From: Nitrospiria bacterium
Lineage (GTDB): Bacteria; Nitrospirota; Nitrospiria; Nitrospirales; UBA8639
Length of the DNA: 15,548 nt
Direction of reading: 5' to 3'
NCBI GenBank assembly: GCA_030430725.1
Contig: JAUIKP010000025.1
Location: 1-15,548 of the forward strand
Part shown: positions 6,139 to 14,666 of the stretch, piece after piece
Numbering within the stretch: the stretch's first letter is position 1
How the letters are laid out: every line of letters begins with the position of its first letter
Program-made: the position numbers and the translations under genes
The notes under the pieces: model-generated
Seen by the model: the letters and a program-made list of their open reading frames with translations, nothing else
The model's database searches: none
Told to the model about the DNA's origin: nothing

Positions 6139-7428
6139 GTGGCTAGCTATTCAGAAACGCTTGACTATCTTTTCTCCTTGCACCGGTTTGGAATCAAGCT
6201 GGGCCTGGAAGCTATTACCGATATACTTGCCCGGCTGGAGAATCCCCAGCGCCGATATCCTACCCTTCATATTGCCGGCACGAACGGGAAGGGTTCTTCC
6301 TCAGCTATGGTGGCCAGTATCCTTCAAGCGAACGGATATCGGGTGGGTCTTTATACTTCACCGCATTTGATTGATTTCCGGGAGCGCATACGGGTTGAGG
6401 GAACAGACATTTCGGAAGAATCGGTCTGTGCCCTGACCGAGCAATTGCGGCGAACTGCCAATCCCCTCACCACACTCACCTTTTTTGAATTTACGACCGC
6501 GCTGGCTTTTCTACATTTTAGCCATCAACACGTGGACATTGCGGTGGTAGAGGTCGGAATGGGCGGACAGTTTGATGCCACTAATGTGTTGAGTCCCATT
6601 GGCGCTTTGATCACGGGAATTAGTTTCGATCATGAGGCCTATTTGGGGGACTCTCTGCACATGATTGCGAGGGAAAAGGCCGGCATCATAACACAAAAGG
6701 CTCCTGTCGTTTTGGGACCAATGGTTAACGATATTCTCCAGATTTTTGAAATCCAGGCCGGAAAGTGGCAGGCGCCGTGCTTTCGGATGGGCCAGGAGTT
6801 TTCCTTTCTGGAAACGAGTCCAACGACTTTTACCTATCAGGGGCCGCGATGGACTATTCCGGGCCTACAGACGAATTTGCTCGGCCGCCATCAGATGGTC
6901 AATGCGACCAATGTTTTGGCGTTATTGGAGACGGCCGTCAATGGCACATTCCCTATTTCGTTGTCGGCCATCCGGACCGGTTTGCAAAACGTGAGATGGA
7001 AGGGGCGATTAGAAATCCTGCAGCGGAATCCTCTCCTGATTCTGGATGGCGCGCACAATCTTGCGAGTGCACAGGTCTTATTTGACTTTCTCCACTCACA
7101 AATTCATGATGGCGCCGGACGAAAACTCATTTTGGTGGTTGGGATGATGCGCGACAAGAATCTTCAGGGATTTTTGCGTGTTTTCATGCCTCTTGTTGAC
7201 CATCTGATTCTCACCCAGCCACGGATGGAAAGGGCGGCGTCGGTGGATGAGCTCAACCAGGCCGTTGATGGCCAAGACCTGGTGCCGTGGCTAATCGCCG
7301 ATTCATGGGAGGCTGTTTGTCGGGCCAAAGACATCTCGAATCCCGCAGACGTGATCTGTGTGACCGGGTCGTTATTTCTGGTTGGGGAGGTGCTCGATCG
7401 GCTCACTCAGCCGGGTTTTCAATCGTGA
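6139..7428 (+). CDS. folC: Folylpolyglutamate synthase / dihydrofolate synthase
   Basis: An ATP-dependent Mur-ligase-fold enzyme. It joins glutamate to dihydropteroate (where bifunctional) and adds further glutamates to reduced folates. P-loop GTNGKGS at residues 47-53, SPHLIDFRERI (74-84), FFEFTTALAFLHF, VEVGMGGQFDATNV, ISFDHEAYLGD with the lysine-containing IAREKAGII, and ILDGAHN in the C-terminal domain. GTG 6139 gives VASYSETLDYLFSLHRFGIKLGLE, which matches the usual N-terminus and 429-residue length. TTG 6088 would add 17 residues of no recognisable similarity. Neither has a good Shine-Dalgarno. The stop overlaps the next start as GTGA (7425-7428), so lptD is translationally coupled. Confidence 0.95.
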   Translation: MASYSETLDYLFSLHRFGIKLGLEAITDILARLENPQRRYPTLHIAGTNGKGSSSAMVASILQANGYRVGLYTSPHLIDFRERIRVEGTDISEESVCALTEQLRRTANPLTTLTFFEFTTALAFLHFSHQHVDIAVVEVGMGGQFDATNVLSPIGALITGISFDHEAYLGDSLHMIAREKAGIITQKAPVVLGPMVNDILQIFEIQAGKWQAPCFRMGQEFSFLETSPTTFTYQGPRWTIPGLQTNLLGRHQMVNATNVLALLETAVNGTFPISLSAIRTGLQNVRWKGRLEILQRNPLLILDGAHNLASAQVLFDFLHSQIHDGAGRKLILVVGMMRDKNLQGFLRVFMPLVDHLILTQPRMERAASVDELNQAVDGQDLVPWLIADSWEAVCRAKDISNPADVICVTGSLFLVGEVLDRLTQPGFQS

Positions 7429-9722
7429 CGTGTACAAGTCTGGGAGATGACCGGCGTGTTTCCTCGCGCCGCCCTCATGGCTTGTTGCTCGGTTTATTTA
7501 TCTTTATCACGATACTGGCAGGGGGAGGAATCGTGTTCGGGCAATCGGATGTCTCCATTGTGGAATCCGAGGAACTTCCTGCAGCTTCTTCAGATGAGAA
7601 GGACTCTGCCGACCCAACATCACAGGCAGTCCCGGTCGCCATTAATGCCGATCGAATTGAATATGATAAAGATCGGGAAGAATATCATGCTACGGGAGCT
7701 GTGGATATCACACGTGGACCCATTCATCTCAATGCGGATGAAGCCACCCTTCAAAAGCTCACGGGGCTTCTCATGGCGCGTGGGCATGTGCATTTACGGG
7801 ATGTGAAGACCGATATCTGGGCGGAGGAGCTTGAGCTCAATCTCAATACGGAAGCGGGTGTGATCACGAACGGCAATATTTTTCTCAAGGAGCAGAATTC
7901 CTTTGTGACGGGGCGACGGCTTCAGCGGTTTTCCGAAACCCATTATCGGGTCAAAGAGGGCTCCTTTACGAATTGTGATGCGAAGAATGGCGAGATTCCA
8001 GCTTGGCGATTTAACTTTCATGATATGGATGTGGAATATGAAGACAGTTTGTTTGGTAAAGGCGTGTGGTTCAATGTCAACGATGTGCCGGTGATCCCGC
8101 TTCCCACCTTTCGATACCCGCTGGGCGCTTCTCGAAAAAGCGGATTCTTATTTCCTACGACAGGATACAATACGAAATTCGGTTACCAGTATCGGCAGGG
8201 GTATTTTTGGGCCATCGACCCCAGTAATGATGTAACCATTTCCCCCCAAATATTAACGGAGCGTGGAGGTGGTGCGGATCTGGAATATCGCTATGCGTGG
8301 AACCGGCTCACAAAGGGAGAATGGTTGGTTCGCTCGCTCTATGATACCCAGCAAAATCGTGGACGAGCCGAAGTTCGAGGGGCTCATGTTCAGCAATTCA
8401 ACCCTAATTTGTCTTTACGTATGCGCGCCAATTTTTCCAGTGATCGAACGGTTTTGCAAAACTTCAGCAGTTCTGGGACTCAACGGGCTTTGCCCAGTCA
8501 AGAGTCGTATCTCACTCTTTTACAACGACTGGATCATGGGGCACTGTATCTATCGGGTCAATATATTCAGCCGTTAAGTGAAGGCGGCGATTCGACCTTT
8601 CAGCGGTTGCCTGAAATCGGGCATCGCTTCGTGAACCCCAGTGTCTTGGGAAGTCCCATATTGCTGACGGCCGAAACGACCGCAGTGCAATTTTACAGAA
8701 AGACGGGATTCAATGTGGGTCGTATTGATATATTGCCGGGATTGTCGATGGAGGGGCTCCATTTTGGGCACACGTTGGGATTTCGTCCTCAGGTGAAATT
8801 TCGTGAGGTGGGTTATACGCGGGGGCTCACGAAAAAATCAGCGCAACATCGTGAAACGTTTTGGGTGGGAGCTGAATTGTTCTCGAATGTCTCGAAACGG
8901 TTTTCTCTCGGCGATGGGAATTGGATCCGCCATTCAATACAACCGAATGTGATTTATGAGTATGTGCCACAGACGAAACAAGCGGAATTAGTCCAAATCG
9001 ATGCGGTGGATGATTTGATTCAAAAGAGTCTGGTGACCTATTCATTGAAAAATCGATTGAGCCAAATTGGTGGCGGAAAATCCAATACCTGGTTGGATCT
9101 GTTATTTGCTCAAAGTTATCATGTGGCCAATCCTCCGCCCTTGGCCTCCCGTTTTTCAGATATCTGGACACGGGGGCATTTTCATTCACCGGTCGATTCC
9201 TCAGCATTCATCTCGGCTTTCAATGTGAAGGTGGATGCGTTCTACGATCCGAACAAAAAATATTTCTCTCAGATGAATACCGACGTGCTCATCCAAAGCC
9301 GAAAAACGTGGTATATGACGGTAGGGCAGCGTTACACGAAAGCGGGGACGAGAGTCCGCCGGGGAGATATTTGGAACCCCGTGTCGTTTAATGAGGTGTT
9401 GGCTCCGGCCGAGGAAATTCTCTATCTGACAACTGGAGGTGGAGTGCGGTTGCCGTATGGGGTGACTTTAGGCAGCAAGTGGTATCATGACCTCCGAACA
9501 GGAGAGACTGCCGAATGGGATGTGGTCGGGCTATATCAAAATCCTTGTCGATGTTTTTCGCTCGGGCTCACATATACACGGCTTCCTGACCGCTCCCAAT
9601 TTGAATTTCTCATCAGTTTGACTGGCTTGTGGGGAACCCAGGGAAATGGAACGCAACTAATGAAGTTGATTTTGGGTCCCATCATGGCGGGGGAGCATGG
9701 AATTCCTTGGGACTATCGGTAG
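7425..9722 (+). CDS. lptD: LPS-assembly protein LptD (OstA/Imp)
   Basis: Outer-membrane beta-barrel that, with lipoprotein LptE, inserts lipopolysaccharide into the outer leaflet. GTG 7425 gives 765 residues. Arg-rich n-region (RRVSSRRPHG), hydrophobic stretch about 20-38 and likely cleavage near GIVFGQ: a signal peptide. An OstA/LptA-like periplasmic domain covers about 72-170 (INADRIEYDKDREEYHATG), followed by ASRKSGFLFPTTGYNTKFG and many alternating beta strands to the C-terminus. Cys184 (SFTNCD) and Cys708/Cys710 (NPCRC) match the places where E. coli LptD forms inter-domain disulfides, but the C-terminal pair is CxC instead of adjacent. No Cys is seen at the mature N-terminus. It implies an LPS-bearing outer membrane. 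Translationally coupled to folC; the next gene starts 11 nt downstream. Confidence 0.95.
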   Translation: MTCTSLGDDRRVSSRRPHGLLLGLFIFITILAGGGIVFGQSDVSIVESEELPAASSDEKDSADPTSQAVPVAINADRIEYDKDREEYHATGAVDITRGPIHLNADEATLQKLTGLLMARGHVHLRDVKTDIWAEELELNLNTEAGVITNGNIFLKEQNSFVTGRRLQRFSETHYRVKEGSFTNCDAKNGEIPAWRFNFHDMDVEYEDSLFGKGVWFNVNDVPVIPLPTFRYPLGASRKSGFLFPTTGYNTKFGYQYRQGYFWAIDPSNDVTISPQILTERGGGADLEYRYAWNRLTKGEWLVRSLYDTQQNRGRAEVRGAHVQQFNPNLSLRMRANFSSDRTVLQNFSSSGTQRALPSQESYLTLLQRLDHGALYLSGQYIQPLSEGGDSTFQRLPEIGHRFVNPSVLGSPILLTAETTAVQFYRKTGFNVGRIDILPGLSMEGLHFGHTLGFRPQVKFREVGYTRGLTKKSAQHRETFWVGAELFSNVSKRFSLGDGNWIRHSIQPNVIYEYVPQTKQAELVQIDAVDDLIQKSLVTYSLKNRLSQIGGGKSNTWLDLLFAQSYHVANPPPLASRFSDIWTRGHFHSPVDSSAFISAFNVKVDAFYDPNKKYFSQMNTDVLIQSRKTWYMTVGQRYTKAGTRVRRGDIWNPVSFNEVLAPAEEILYLTTGGGVRLPYGVTLGSKWYHDLRTGETAEWDVVGLYQNPCRCFSLGLTYTRLPDRSQFEFLISLTGLWGTQGNGTQLMKLILGPIMAGEHGIPWDYR

Positions 9723-9733
9723 CCGTCAAGCAA

Positions 9734-10372
9734 ATGAGGTCTATGCGCATGCGCATGGTCGCCATGATGGTGTTATGGGGCTTAGCCGTTTGGCCGCACC
9801 AAGTCTGGCCGCAAGACATTGTCACTGATCAGGTTACCATCACGTCAGTAAGGGGACAGCTGTTTGGTATCACGTCCGGTGAGGGAATTGCCGGGAAAGT
9901 GTTAGCGTCGGGAGAAGAGGTCCTGGTTGTGGAAAGCAAAGGTGTGACGGGATATGTTCAGACAACCACACGGTTGCTTGGATTTTCAGGGCGGTTACAA
10001 CGGTGGGTGGAAATGGATCTTTCCTCGACGGAGGAAGTGGTTACTGCAACGGTCACGCCCAGAATGATTATCGTTCAGGGTCGACAGGCGGTCTACGGGT
10101 TTCAAAGTGATCTTGGTCGTTGGAAACGAGACCCCTGGGGAGCCGGAGAGTTCTTGGTGAAGAGTATCGTGAAGGACTATGTAGCCGTCTTCATTACCAA
10201 TCGACGGGCATTGGGATTTTCTGCCTTGACCGGAGGGTTTTTTCCGCAAGACCTTCCATCCGGCAATGCCATTGACCAGACGGAAGCCAATGCAAGTATT
10301 GTGGTCATCCACCTGACAGGACTGATGTTGGTATTCCGGGCCGGCTTGGCAATTTGGACGGTGTTGCCCTGA
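9734..10372 (+). CDS. Secreted hypothetical protein with ~39-residue beta repeats
   Basis: 212 residues from ATG 9734 (ATG 9743 also possible); longer in-frame starts lie inside lptD. The basic start and hydrophobic VAMMVLWGLAVW, followed by VWPQD, look like a signal peptide cleaved around residue 25, so the protein should reach the periplasm. No family recognised. The body has a repeated motif, LLGFSG.LQRW, VYGFQSDLGRW and ALGFSALTGGF, starting at intervals of about 39 residues with beta-rich segments between (MIIVQGRQA, VAVFITNRRA). This looks like propeller-type or stacked beta repeats, but the protein is short for a full propeller. It follows lptD by 11 nt and is probably co-transcribed, hinting at an envelope role (inference). 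Confidence 0.8.
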   Translation: MRSMRMRMVAMMVLWGLAVWPHQVWPQDIVTDQVTITSVRGQLFGITSGEGIAGKVLASGEEVLVVESKGVTGYVQTTTRLLGFSGRLQRWVEMDLSSTEEVVTATVTPRMIIVQGRQAVYGFQSDLGRWKRDPWGAGEFLVKSIVKDYVAVFITNRRALGFSALTGGFFPQDLPSGNAIDQTEANASIVVIHLTGLMLVFRAGLAIWTVLP

Positions 10373-10600
10373 TTAATTCGAGGCCGGGCTGCTGGCCAAT
10401 TCCGGGTGCTTGGTCACACCGGGGTAATCCACCCCAATAGGGCTGTTCGAGCAATAGTGGCTCCACCAGTCAATCACTTCCTGAAGAAAAGGATCTTCCG
10501 GCCCTGTCGCAAAAAGGTGACCATAGAGATAGCCGGTTTGGGTATCAAAGAGAATGAATATCGGCATCGGGGCAGGTTGTGGAAGATGTGGGGTATCCAT
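10373..10600 (-). CDS. Small hypothetical protein, convergent with the preceding gene
   Basis: 75 residues from ATG 10600, no recognised family. Codon use looks like real coding sequence, and the composition (VIDWWSHYC, FILFDTQTGYLYGHLF) resembles a small folded soluble protein. Its stop lies directly against the stop of the preceding plus-strand gene. No Shine-Dalgarno is clear. A second minus-strand frame, 10812-10474, overlaps its 5' half, and the two together could be one frameshifted gene of about 145 residues; I cannot decide from one sequence. Confidence 0.45.
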   Translation of the reverse strand: MDTPHLPQPAPMPIFILFDTQTGYLYGHLFATGPEDPFLQEVIDWWSHYCSNSPIGVDYPGVTKHPELASSPASN

Positions 10601-10890
10601 GGATAGTCCAGCTCGTACGTCAGAGGTTTATCCCGTGTTTCTCTAGGTATCTTTGTCGGAACGTGTAAGATTTTTCTTAAATATACCATTGAAACAGACG
10701 GCGTTGTCCGTTCATTGACCTTCAGGGTCTTCTTCTGAAATTCAGTACGAGGGGAAGGGATCCGGCAACAATTGGTGCAAATTAGAAGACAACCCTTGAC
10801 CTTCCCCGTCAAATGGGGTAGCTATGTTCCTTCACCGCACAACCGGGTCAACGGGATGTGTGTTTACCTGGGCTGAGAGGGAGGCCATTC

Positions 10891-12351
10891 ATGGATGAGT
10901 TTGATTCTGCTGGATCAGGTATCGCGAAGCAGGTTGCCAGGATCCTGCTGGTTGAGGATGAGGTCGATGTGCGGGAGTCCATCAAGTTGCAACTTGAGGA
11001 TGAGGGGCATCAGGTTGTAGACACCGAATCCGGGGGCGATGCCTTGGTTCTTGCTGAGTCCTCCGAGTTTGATATTGTCTTGACCGACGTGATGATCCCC
11101 GACATCAATGGCATCGAATTAGTTCAGCGCATGACGCAGCTTCCGCATCATCCGGTCATGATCGTCATGACGGGATATGGGTCGGTTGAGATGGCGGTGA
11201 AAGCGATTAAGGCTGGTGCCTTTGATTTTCTCTCTAAACCGTTTTCCATTGATGTGCTGAGTGCCACTCTTGCCAGTGCCTTACGGGTCAAGTGTCTTCA
11301 AGACGAGAATGTTGAATTGAAAAAAACCGTCAAGGGCCAATTTAGTTTAGGAAAACTTATTAGCTCCAGTCAGGTGATGCAAGAAGTGTTTCAGCTGATC
11401 GATTGCGTGGCGGATACCGATAGTACCGTGCTTATTTTAGGAGAAAGTGGAACCGGCAAAGAATTAATAGCCCAAACTATTCATTGTCATAGCACCCGTC
11501 GCCAGGGAAGCCTGATTCCGGTCAATTGTGGAGCGATTCCCGAGGCGTTATTGGAAAGTGAATTGTTTGGTCATGAGAAAGGTGCGTTTACCGGAGCGGT
11601 CGCCTCGCGGATCGGGCGATTTGAGCTGGCGACGGGAGGAACAATTTTTCTCGATGAAATTGGAGATCTCAGTCCTCCGCTCCAAGTCAAACTGCTTCGT
11701 GTCCTACAGGAGCGAACGTTTGAACGCGTAGGGGGGACTCGAACGTATAAATCGGATGCTCGTGTCATTGCGGCCACCAATCAGGATCTTGAATCCCTGG
11801 TGGCGGCGAAACAATTTCGGGAAGATTTGTTTTATCGGTTAAACGTTGTGCCGGTTCTTGTTCCTCCTCTCCGGCAACGGGTCGAGGATATCCCACTCTT
11901 ACTCCAGCACTTCATCGCCATGTTCAATGATCGCCGGAAAGCGGAACTGACCGGAGTGGCTGATGATGCGATGAGTCTCTTATGTGAATATCCCTGGCCG
12001 GGAAATGTTCGTGAACTCGGAAATATCGTTGAGCGGATTGCTATCTTGAAACGGCGTGGGGTGATCGCCCCAGAAGACTTGCCGGAAAAAATCCGGCGTT
12101 TACCCTCCTCTCATCTCCCCACCATGCCTGCGGCCATTCCCGTGGCCGGGATGGACCTCTCGAGAACGGTTGAGGAGTTTGAAAACCGGTTGATTCTTGA
12201 AGCTCTCGAGCGAACGAATTGGGTCAAAAGTAAAGCGGCTCGTCTTCTGCAAATCAATCGGACCACCCTCATTGAAAAGTTAAAAAAGAAATCCCTGGCC
12301 GAAGTGGTCGCTCAACGTGCCACCCCATCGGAAGATCTGGCTGACGTGTAA
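10891..12351 (+). CDS. Sigma-54-dependent response regulator, NtrC family
   Basis: 486 residues, cytoplasmic DNA-binding activator. Receiver domain about 16-135: acidic pocket Glu22/Asp23, phospho-acceptor Asp66 ([10 protein letters not shown]), Thr94 and Lys116 (LSKPF). AAA+ domain about 155-395: Walker A GESGTGKE 184-191, intact GAFTGA 231-236 for sigma-54 contact, Walker [10 protein letters not shown] 251-259, and the arginine-rich [11 protein letters not shown] 309-319. Fis-type HTH about 445-467 ([19 protein letters not shown]). ATG 10891 is chosen for GAGGGAGG six bases upstream; GTG 10858 would add 11 unlikely residues. All catalytic motifs are intact, so it should be a phosphorylation-controlled activator of sigma-54 promoters. 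The histidine kinase two genes downstream is its likely partner. Target genes are not shown by the sequence; I found no clear GG-N10-GC sigma-54 element in either flanking gap by eye. Confidence 0.95.
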   Translation: MDEFDSAGSGIAKQVARILLVEDEVDVRESIKLQLEDEGHQVVDTESGGDALVLAESSEFDIVLTDVMIPDINGIELVQRMTQLPHHPVMIVMTGYGSVEMAVKAIKAGAFDFLSKPFSIDVLSATLASALRVKCLQDENVELKKTVKGQFSLGKLISSSQVMQEVFQLIDCVADTDSTVLILGESGTGKELIAQTIHCHSTRRQGSLIPVNCGAIPEALLESELFGHEKGAFTGAVASRIGRFELATGGTIFLDEIGDLSPPLQVKLLRVLQERTFERVGGTRTYKSDARVIAATNQDLESLVAAKQFREDLFYRLNVVPVLVPPLRQRVEDIPLLLQHFIAMFNDRRKAELTGVADDAMSLLCEYPWPGNVRELGNIVERIAILKRRGVIAPEDLPEKIRRLPSSHLPTMPAAIPVAGMDLSRTVEEFENRLILEALERTNWVKSKAARLLQINRTTLIEKLKKKSLAEVVAQRATPSEDLADV

Positions 12352-12423
12352 CGATCGAGGACGCCGGCCTTCCTCTCCTGTTCTTGCCATCCCTTTTCCA
12401 ACAAGCCTGAGGTTCTGACCATT

Positions 12424-12441
12424 CCGTCAACTCCTTGACGG
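12424..12441. repeat. Short perfect inverted repeat between the regulator and the TPR gene
   Basis: CCGTCAA, a CTCC loop, then TTGACGG: a 7-bp perfect stem. No T-run follows, so it is not a standard intrinsic terminator. It could be a dyad operator or an RNA hairpin in the 236-bp gap (12352-12587). Nothing else in the gap is convincing apart from a weak promoter candidate. Confidence 0.4.
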
Positions 12442-12515
12442 CGGCAATATTGTCCGTCCGTCGTCGTCCTTGCAAAACTTCCTGGTTTTTCAATGAAAAT
12501 CCGGTTGTCGATTTT

Positions 12516-12546
12516 TTGTCATCGGCAAGAACGACTCCGGTCTAAT
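12516..12546 (+). promoter_or_regulatory. Possible sigma-70 promoter for the TPR gene
   Basis: TTGTCA (12516-12521, 5/6) and TCTAAT (12541-12546, 5/6) are separated by 19 bases, longer than the ideal 17. Transcription would start near 12553, about 35 nt before GTG 12588. If real, the TPR-kinase pair can be expressed apart from the response regulator. Confidence 0.3.
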
Positions 12547-12587
12547 TTTTGCTGAATAGGTTTATCAGATTGGAGCAGATACCAACA

Positions 12588-14666
12588 GTGAGGAAATTTA
12601 CGTGGATTGCCCTGTCGTGTGTTCTTTTCCCCAGCATAGTTTTCGGCGCCCCTTGCTCTGAATTTTCCTGGTACGTTTCCCGCGACATGGTTATGCCGGA
12701 AATTATTCGACAGGGACAGGAAGCATTACGCGCCGGACAACTCTTGGAAGCCAGAAACCTGTTTGCCGCCTATCTGACCGAGCAGGAAGATGGACAATTT
12801 GCAGAAGGGACCCGATGGCTCATGGCCTCTCTTCCTGATCCTTTGGATGAACCGGGCAGGGAGAAATTTCAACGCATTGAGCGTCTACAAGCGATGAAAA
12901 CGAGTGATCCTGAAAGTGTATATGTCCCATGGGCCGTATGTGCCATGGGCAATGTGTATTGGGAGGCTGGATGGTTTTCAGAAGCCAGCGGGATATTCGA
13001 AGACTTTCTCCGCTCCTATCCCGATCATCCGTTAGCGGGAGGAGTTATGGTGGAAGCCGGTTTAGGGTATTTGAGCAATAAGCAGTATTTGGAGGCAGCG
13101 CTGATTCTGAGACGGGTGATAGAAGAACCCAGGTGGAGTAGCCATCGCTTAAAGGCTGCATTAGGGTTGGCGGATGCTACGGCCATGGCTAAGGCCTGGA
13201 AGCAAGCCTACTATTGGTATCGGGTGGTGGACGCTGAAAAGCCTGAACTCATTCGCCGTTCTGATATCTCATCGTATCAATATGGATTAACTGAACTTAC
13301 TATTGGAAATCCGGACCTGGCGATATCCAAGTTTTTGTTGACCGTGAATCTTCATCCGCATGAGAAACCCGCCGGAATGGCTTTAAACCAAATATCAGAA
13401 AAATTGCAGAAAGACGGGCATGAGTATCTCGCCTTGTATTTTGCCGATCAAGCCCGACAATATTTTCCGGACCAGGAACCTGGCCGACGTGGACAGGCCG
13501 CGCTCACCAGATGGGTCGTGGGGTTTGTCGCCCAGGAGCATGCCAAAGAGGACTGGGCCAAAGTATTCCACCGGTTTGATGATTTGGAGATATATATCTC
13601 TCTCTCATGGGATTATGTTTTAGAAACGGCCGGTATGCTCAGTCATGCCCTTGAGAAGGATGTGGTTGATGACAGTCTGGTGTGGATGGGGCAAGCCTAC
13701 CAAGCGTTAGGGGAATACGCTAAGGCAGTTGACAGCTATTCCCGCCTCATTGTCGTCGCCTCGTCGGATGAGCGGCGTCAGACAGGAATGGATCGACTCG
13801 CCCGGTTGTTACAGCATCAGATTCGCTCGTTCTATGATCGAAAAGCCTGGGTGCCGTTACTTAAATTTCACGCCGACTACCAAGATGCGTTTCAGCTGGT
13901 GCCATTGGAACGGGATCGTTTGTTTATGGTGGCGCACGCCTATCAGCAAGTGAATCTTCCGGCTGAAGCCTGGCAATGGTATGACCAACTCTTAAAGGAG
14001 TACCCCAACAGTCCGCTTCGGGAAGACATTCGTCTTCGGCAGGTGGTGGTTGCTCAAGAGCAGAATAATCGGTCCTTGGTGCAAGAGGCAGGGGCCTCCT
14101 ATCTCAGGGAGTTTCCCAATGGCCAGGGGCGAGGGAAGGTGGAGACCATCCTTGCCTTGGAAGCGCTCACGGACAAACGATACGCAGAAGCGATCAAAAT
14201 TTTTTCGGCGGCTCTTCAACATGTGGAGGGAGAAGTGGAGCAACACGATGTGCTCCGGAATCGGGCTCGTGCCTATCAAGCGCTCGGGCGGATGGAGTCA
14301 GTGGTCCAAGACCTCCGACAAGTGGTGTCCGGTCAACCCACACGGGTTTCAGATGTCCTCCGTTTGGGGGATGCCATGTTTGATCAGGGGGACTACGTCG
14401 AAGCTCAGCAACTGTACGATCAAGCTCTGGCCTTTGATGCGCCGCCGGCATTGCACATCTGGGCCAAATATCGGTTAGCGGCCTCGCTTGAATACATGGG
14501 GAAGTCCGGTGAGGCGGACGCACTGTTCGCTGAAATCCGGGAATTACAAACCCGTTCTCCGGAATTGGAACATACCATTCGTTCAGCCGCCACGGCGGTG
14601 TTGGATGAGATGTCCTCGAAAGAGACGCCACCAACCAGGATACCAGATGCCCCAATTAAATCCTAA
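12588..14666 (+). CDS. Secreted tetratricopeptide-repeat protein
   Basis: 692 residues from GTG 12588. The N-terminus RKFTWIALSCVLFPSIVFG is a clear signal peptide; the following APC is not a lipobox, so a soluble periplasmic or outer-membrane-associated protein is expected. TTG 12549 would place 13 extra residues before it. The rest is helical with TPR-type repeats, clearest at about 115-150 (AMGNVYWEAGWFSEASGIFEDFL), 361-394 (VWMGQAYQALGEYAKAVDSY), 446-476 (AYQQVNLPAEAWQWYDQLL) and 590-616 (GDAMFDQGDYVEAQQLYDQAL). TPR arrays bind partner proteins; no catalytic motif is visible and I cannot name a specific role. The last 20 nt overlap the histidine kinase gene, so the two are coupled. It may assist sensing in the envelope (inference). 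Confidence 0.88.
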   Translation: MRKFTWIALSCVLFPSIVFGAPCSEFSWYVSRDMVMPEIIRQGQEALRAGQLLEARNLFAAYLTEQEDGQFAEGTRWLMASLPDPLDEPGREKFQRIERLQAMKTSDPESVYVPWAVCAMGNVYWEAGWFSEASGIFEDFLRSYPDHPLAGGVMVEAGLGYLSNKQYLEAALILRRVIEEPRWSSHRLKAALGLADATAMAKAWKQAYYWYRVVDAEKPELIRRSDISSYQYGLTELTIGNPDLAISKFLLTVNLHPHEKPAGMALNQISEKLQKDGHEYLALYFADQARQYFPDQEPGRRGQAALTRWVVGFVAQEHAKEDWAKVFHRFDDLEIYISLSWDYVLETAGMLSHALEKDVVDDSLVWMGQAYQALGEYAKAVDSYSRLIVVASSDERRQTGMDRLARLLQHQIRSFYDRKAWVPLLKFHADYQDAFQLVPLERDRLFMVAHAYQQVNLPAEAWQWYDQLLKEYPNSPLREDIRLRQVVVAQEQNNRSLVQEAGASYLREFPNGQGRGKVETILALEALTDKRYAEAIKIFSAALQHVEGEVEQHDVLRNRARAYQALGRMESVVQDLRQVVSGQPTRVSDVLRLGDAMFDQGDYVEAQQLYDQALAFDAPPALHIWAKYRLAASLEYMGKSGEADALFAEIRELQTRSPELEHTIRSAATAVLDEMSSKETPPTRIPDAPIKS

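Noticed and set aside
7287..7424. Longer lptD start inside folC
   Set aside because: It would bury the signal peptide behind 46 residues that are only an out-of-phase reading of folC.
9743..9756. 14-bp palindrome ATGCGCATGCGCAT as an operator
   Set aside because: It encodes the basic start of the signal peptide (MRMRM) within the gene and is easily explained by repeated Met-Arg codons.
10406..10606. Plus-strand 66-residue frame opposite the small hypothetical gene
   Set aside because: Arg/Lys-rich, random-looking reading of the complementary strand, with no start signal.
10796..10824. TTGACC...TAGCTA promoter before the response regulator
   Set aside because: The -10 matches the consensus at only two of six positions.
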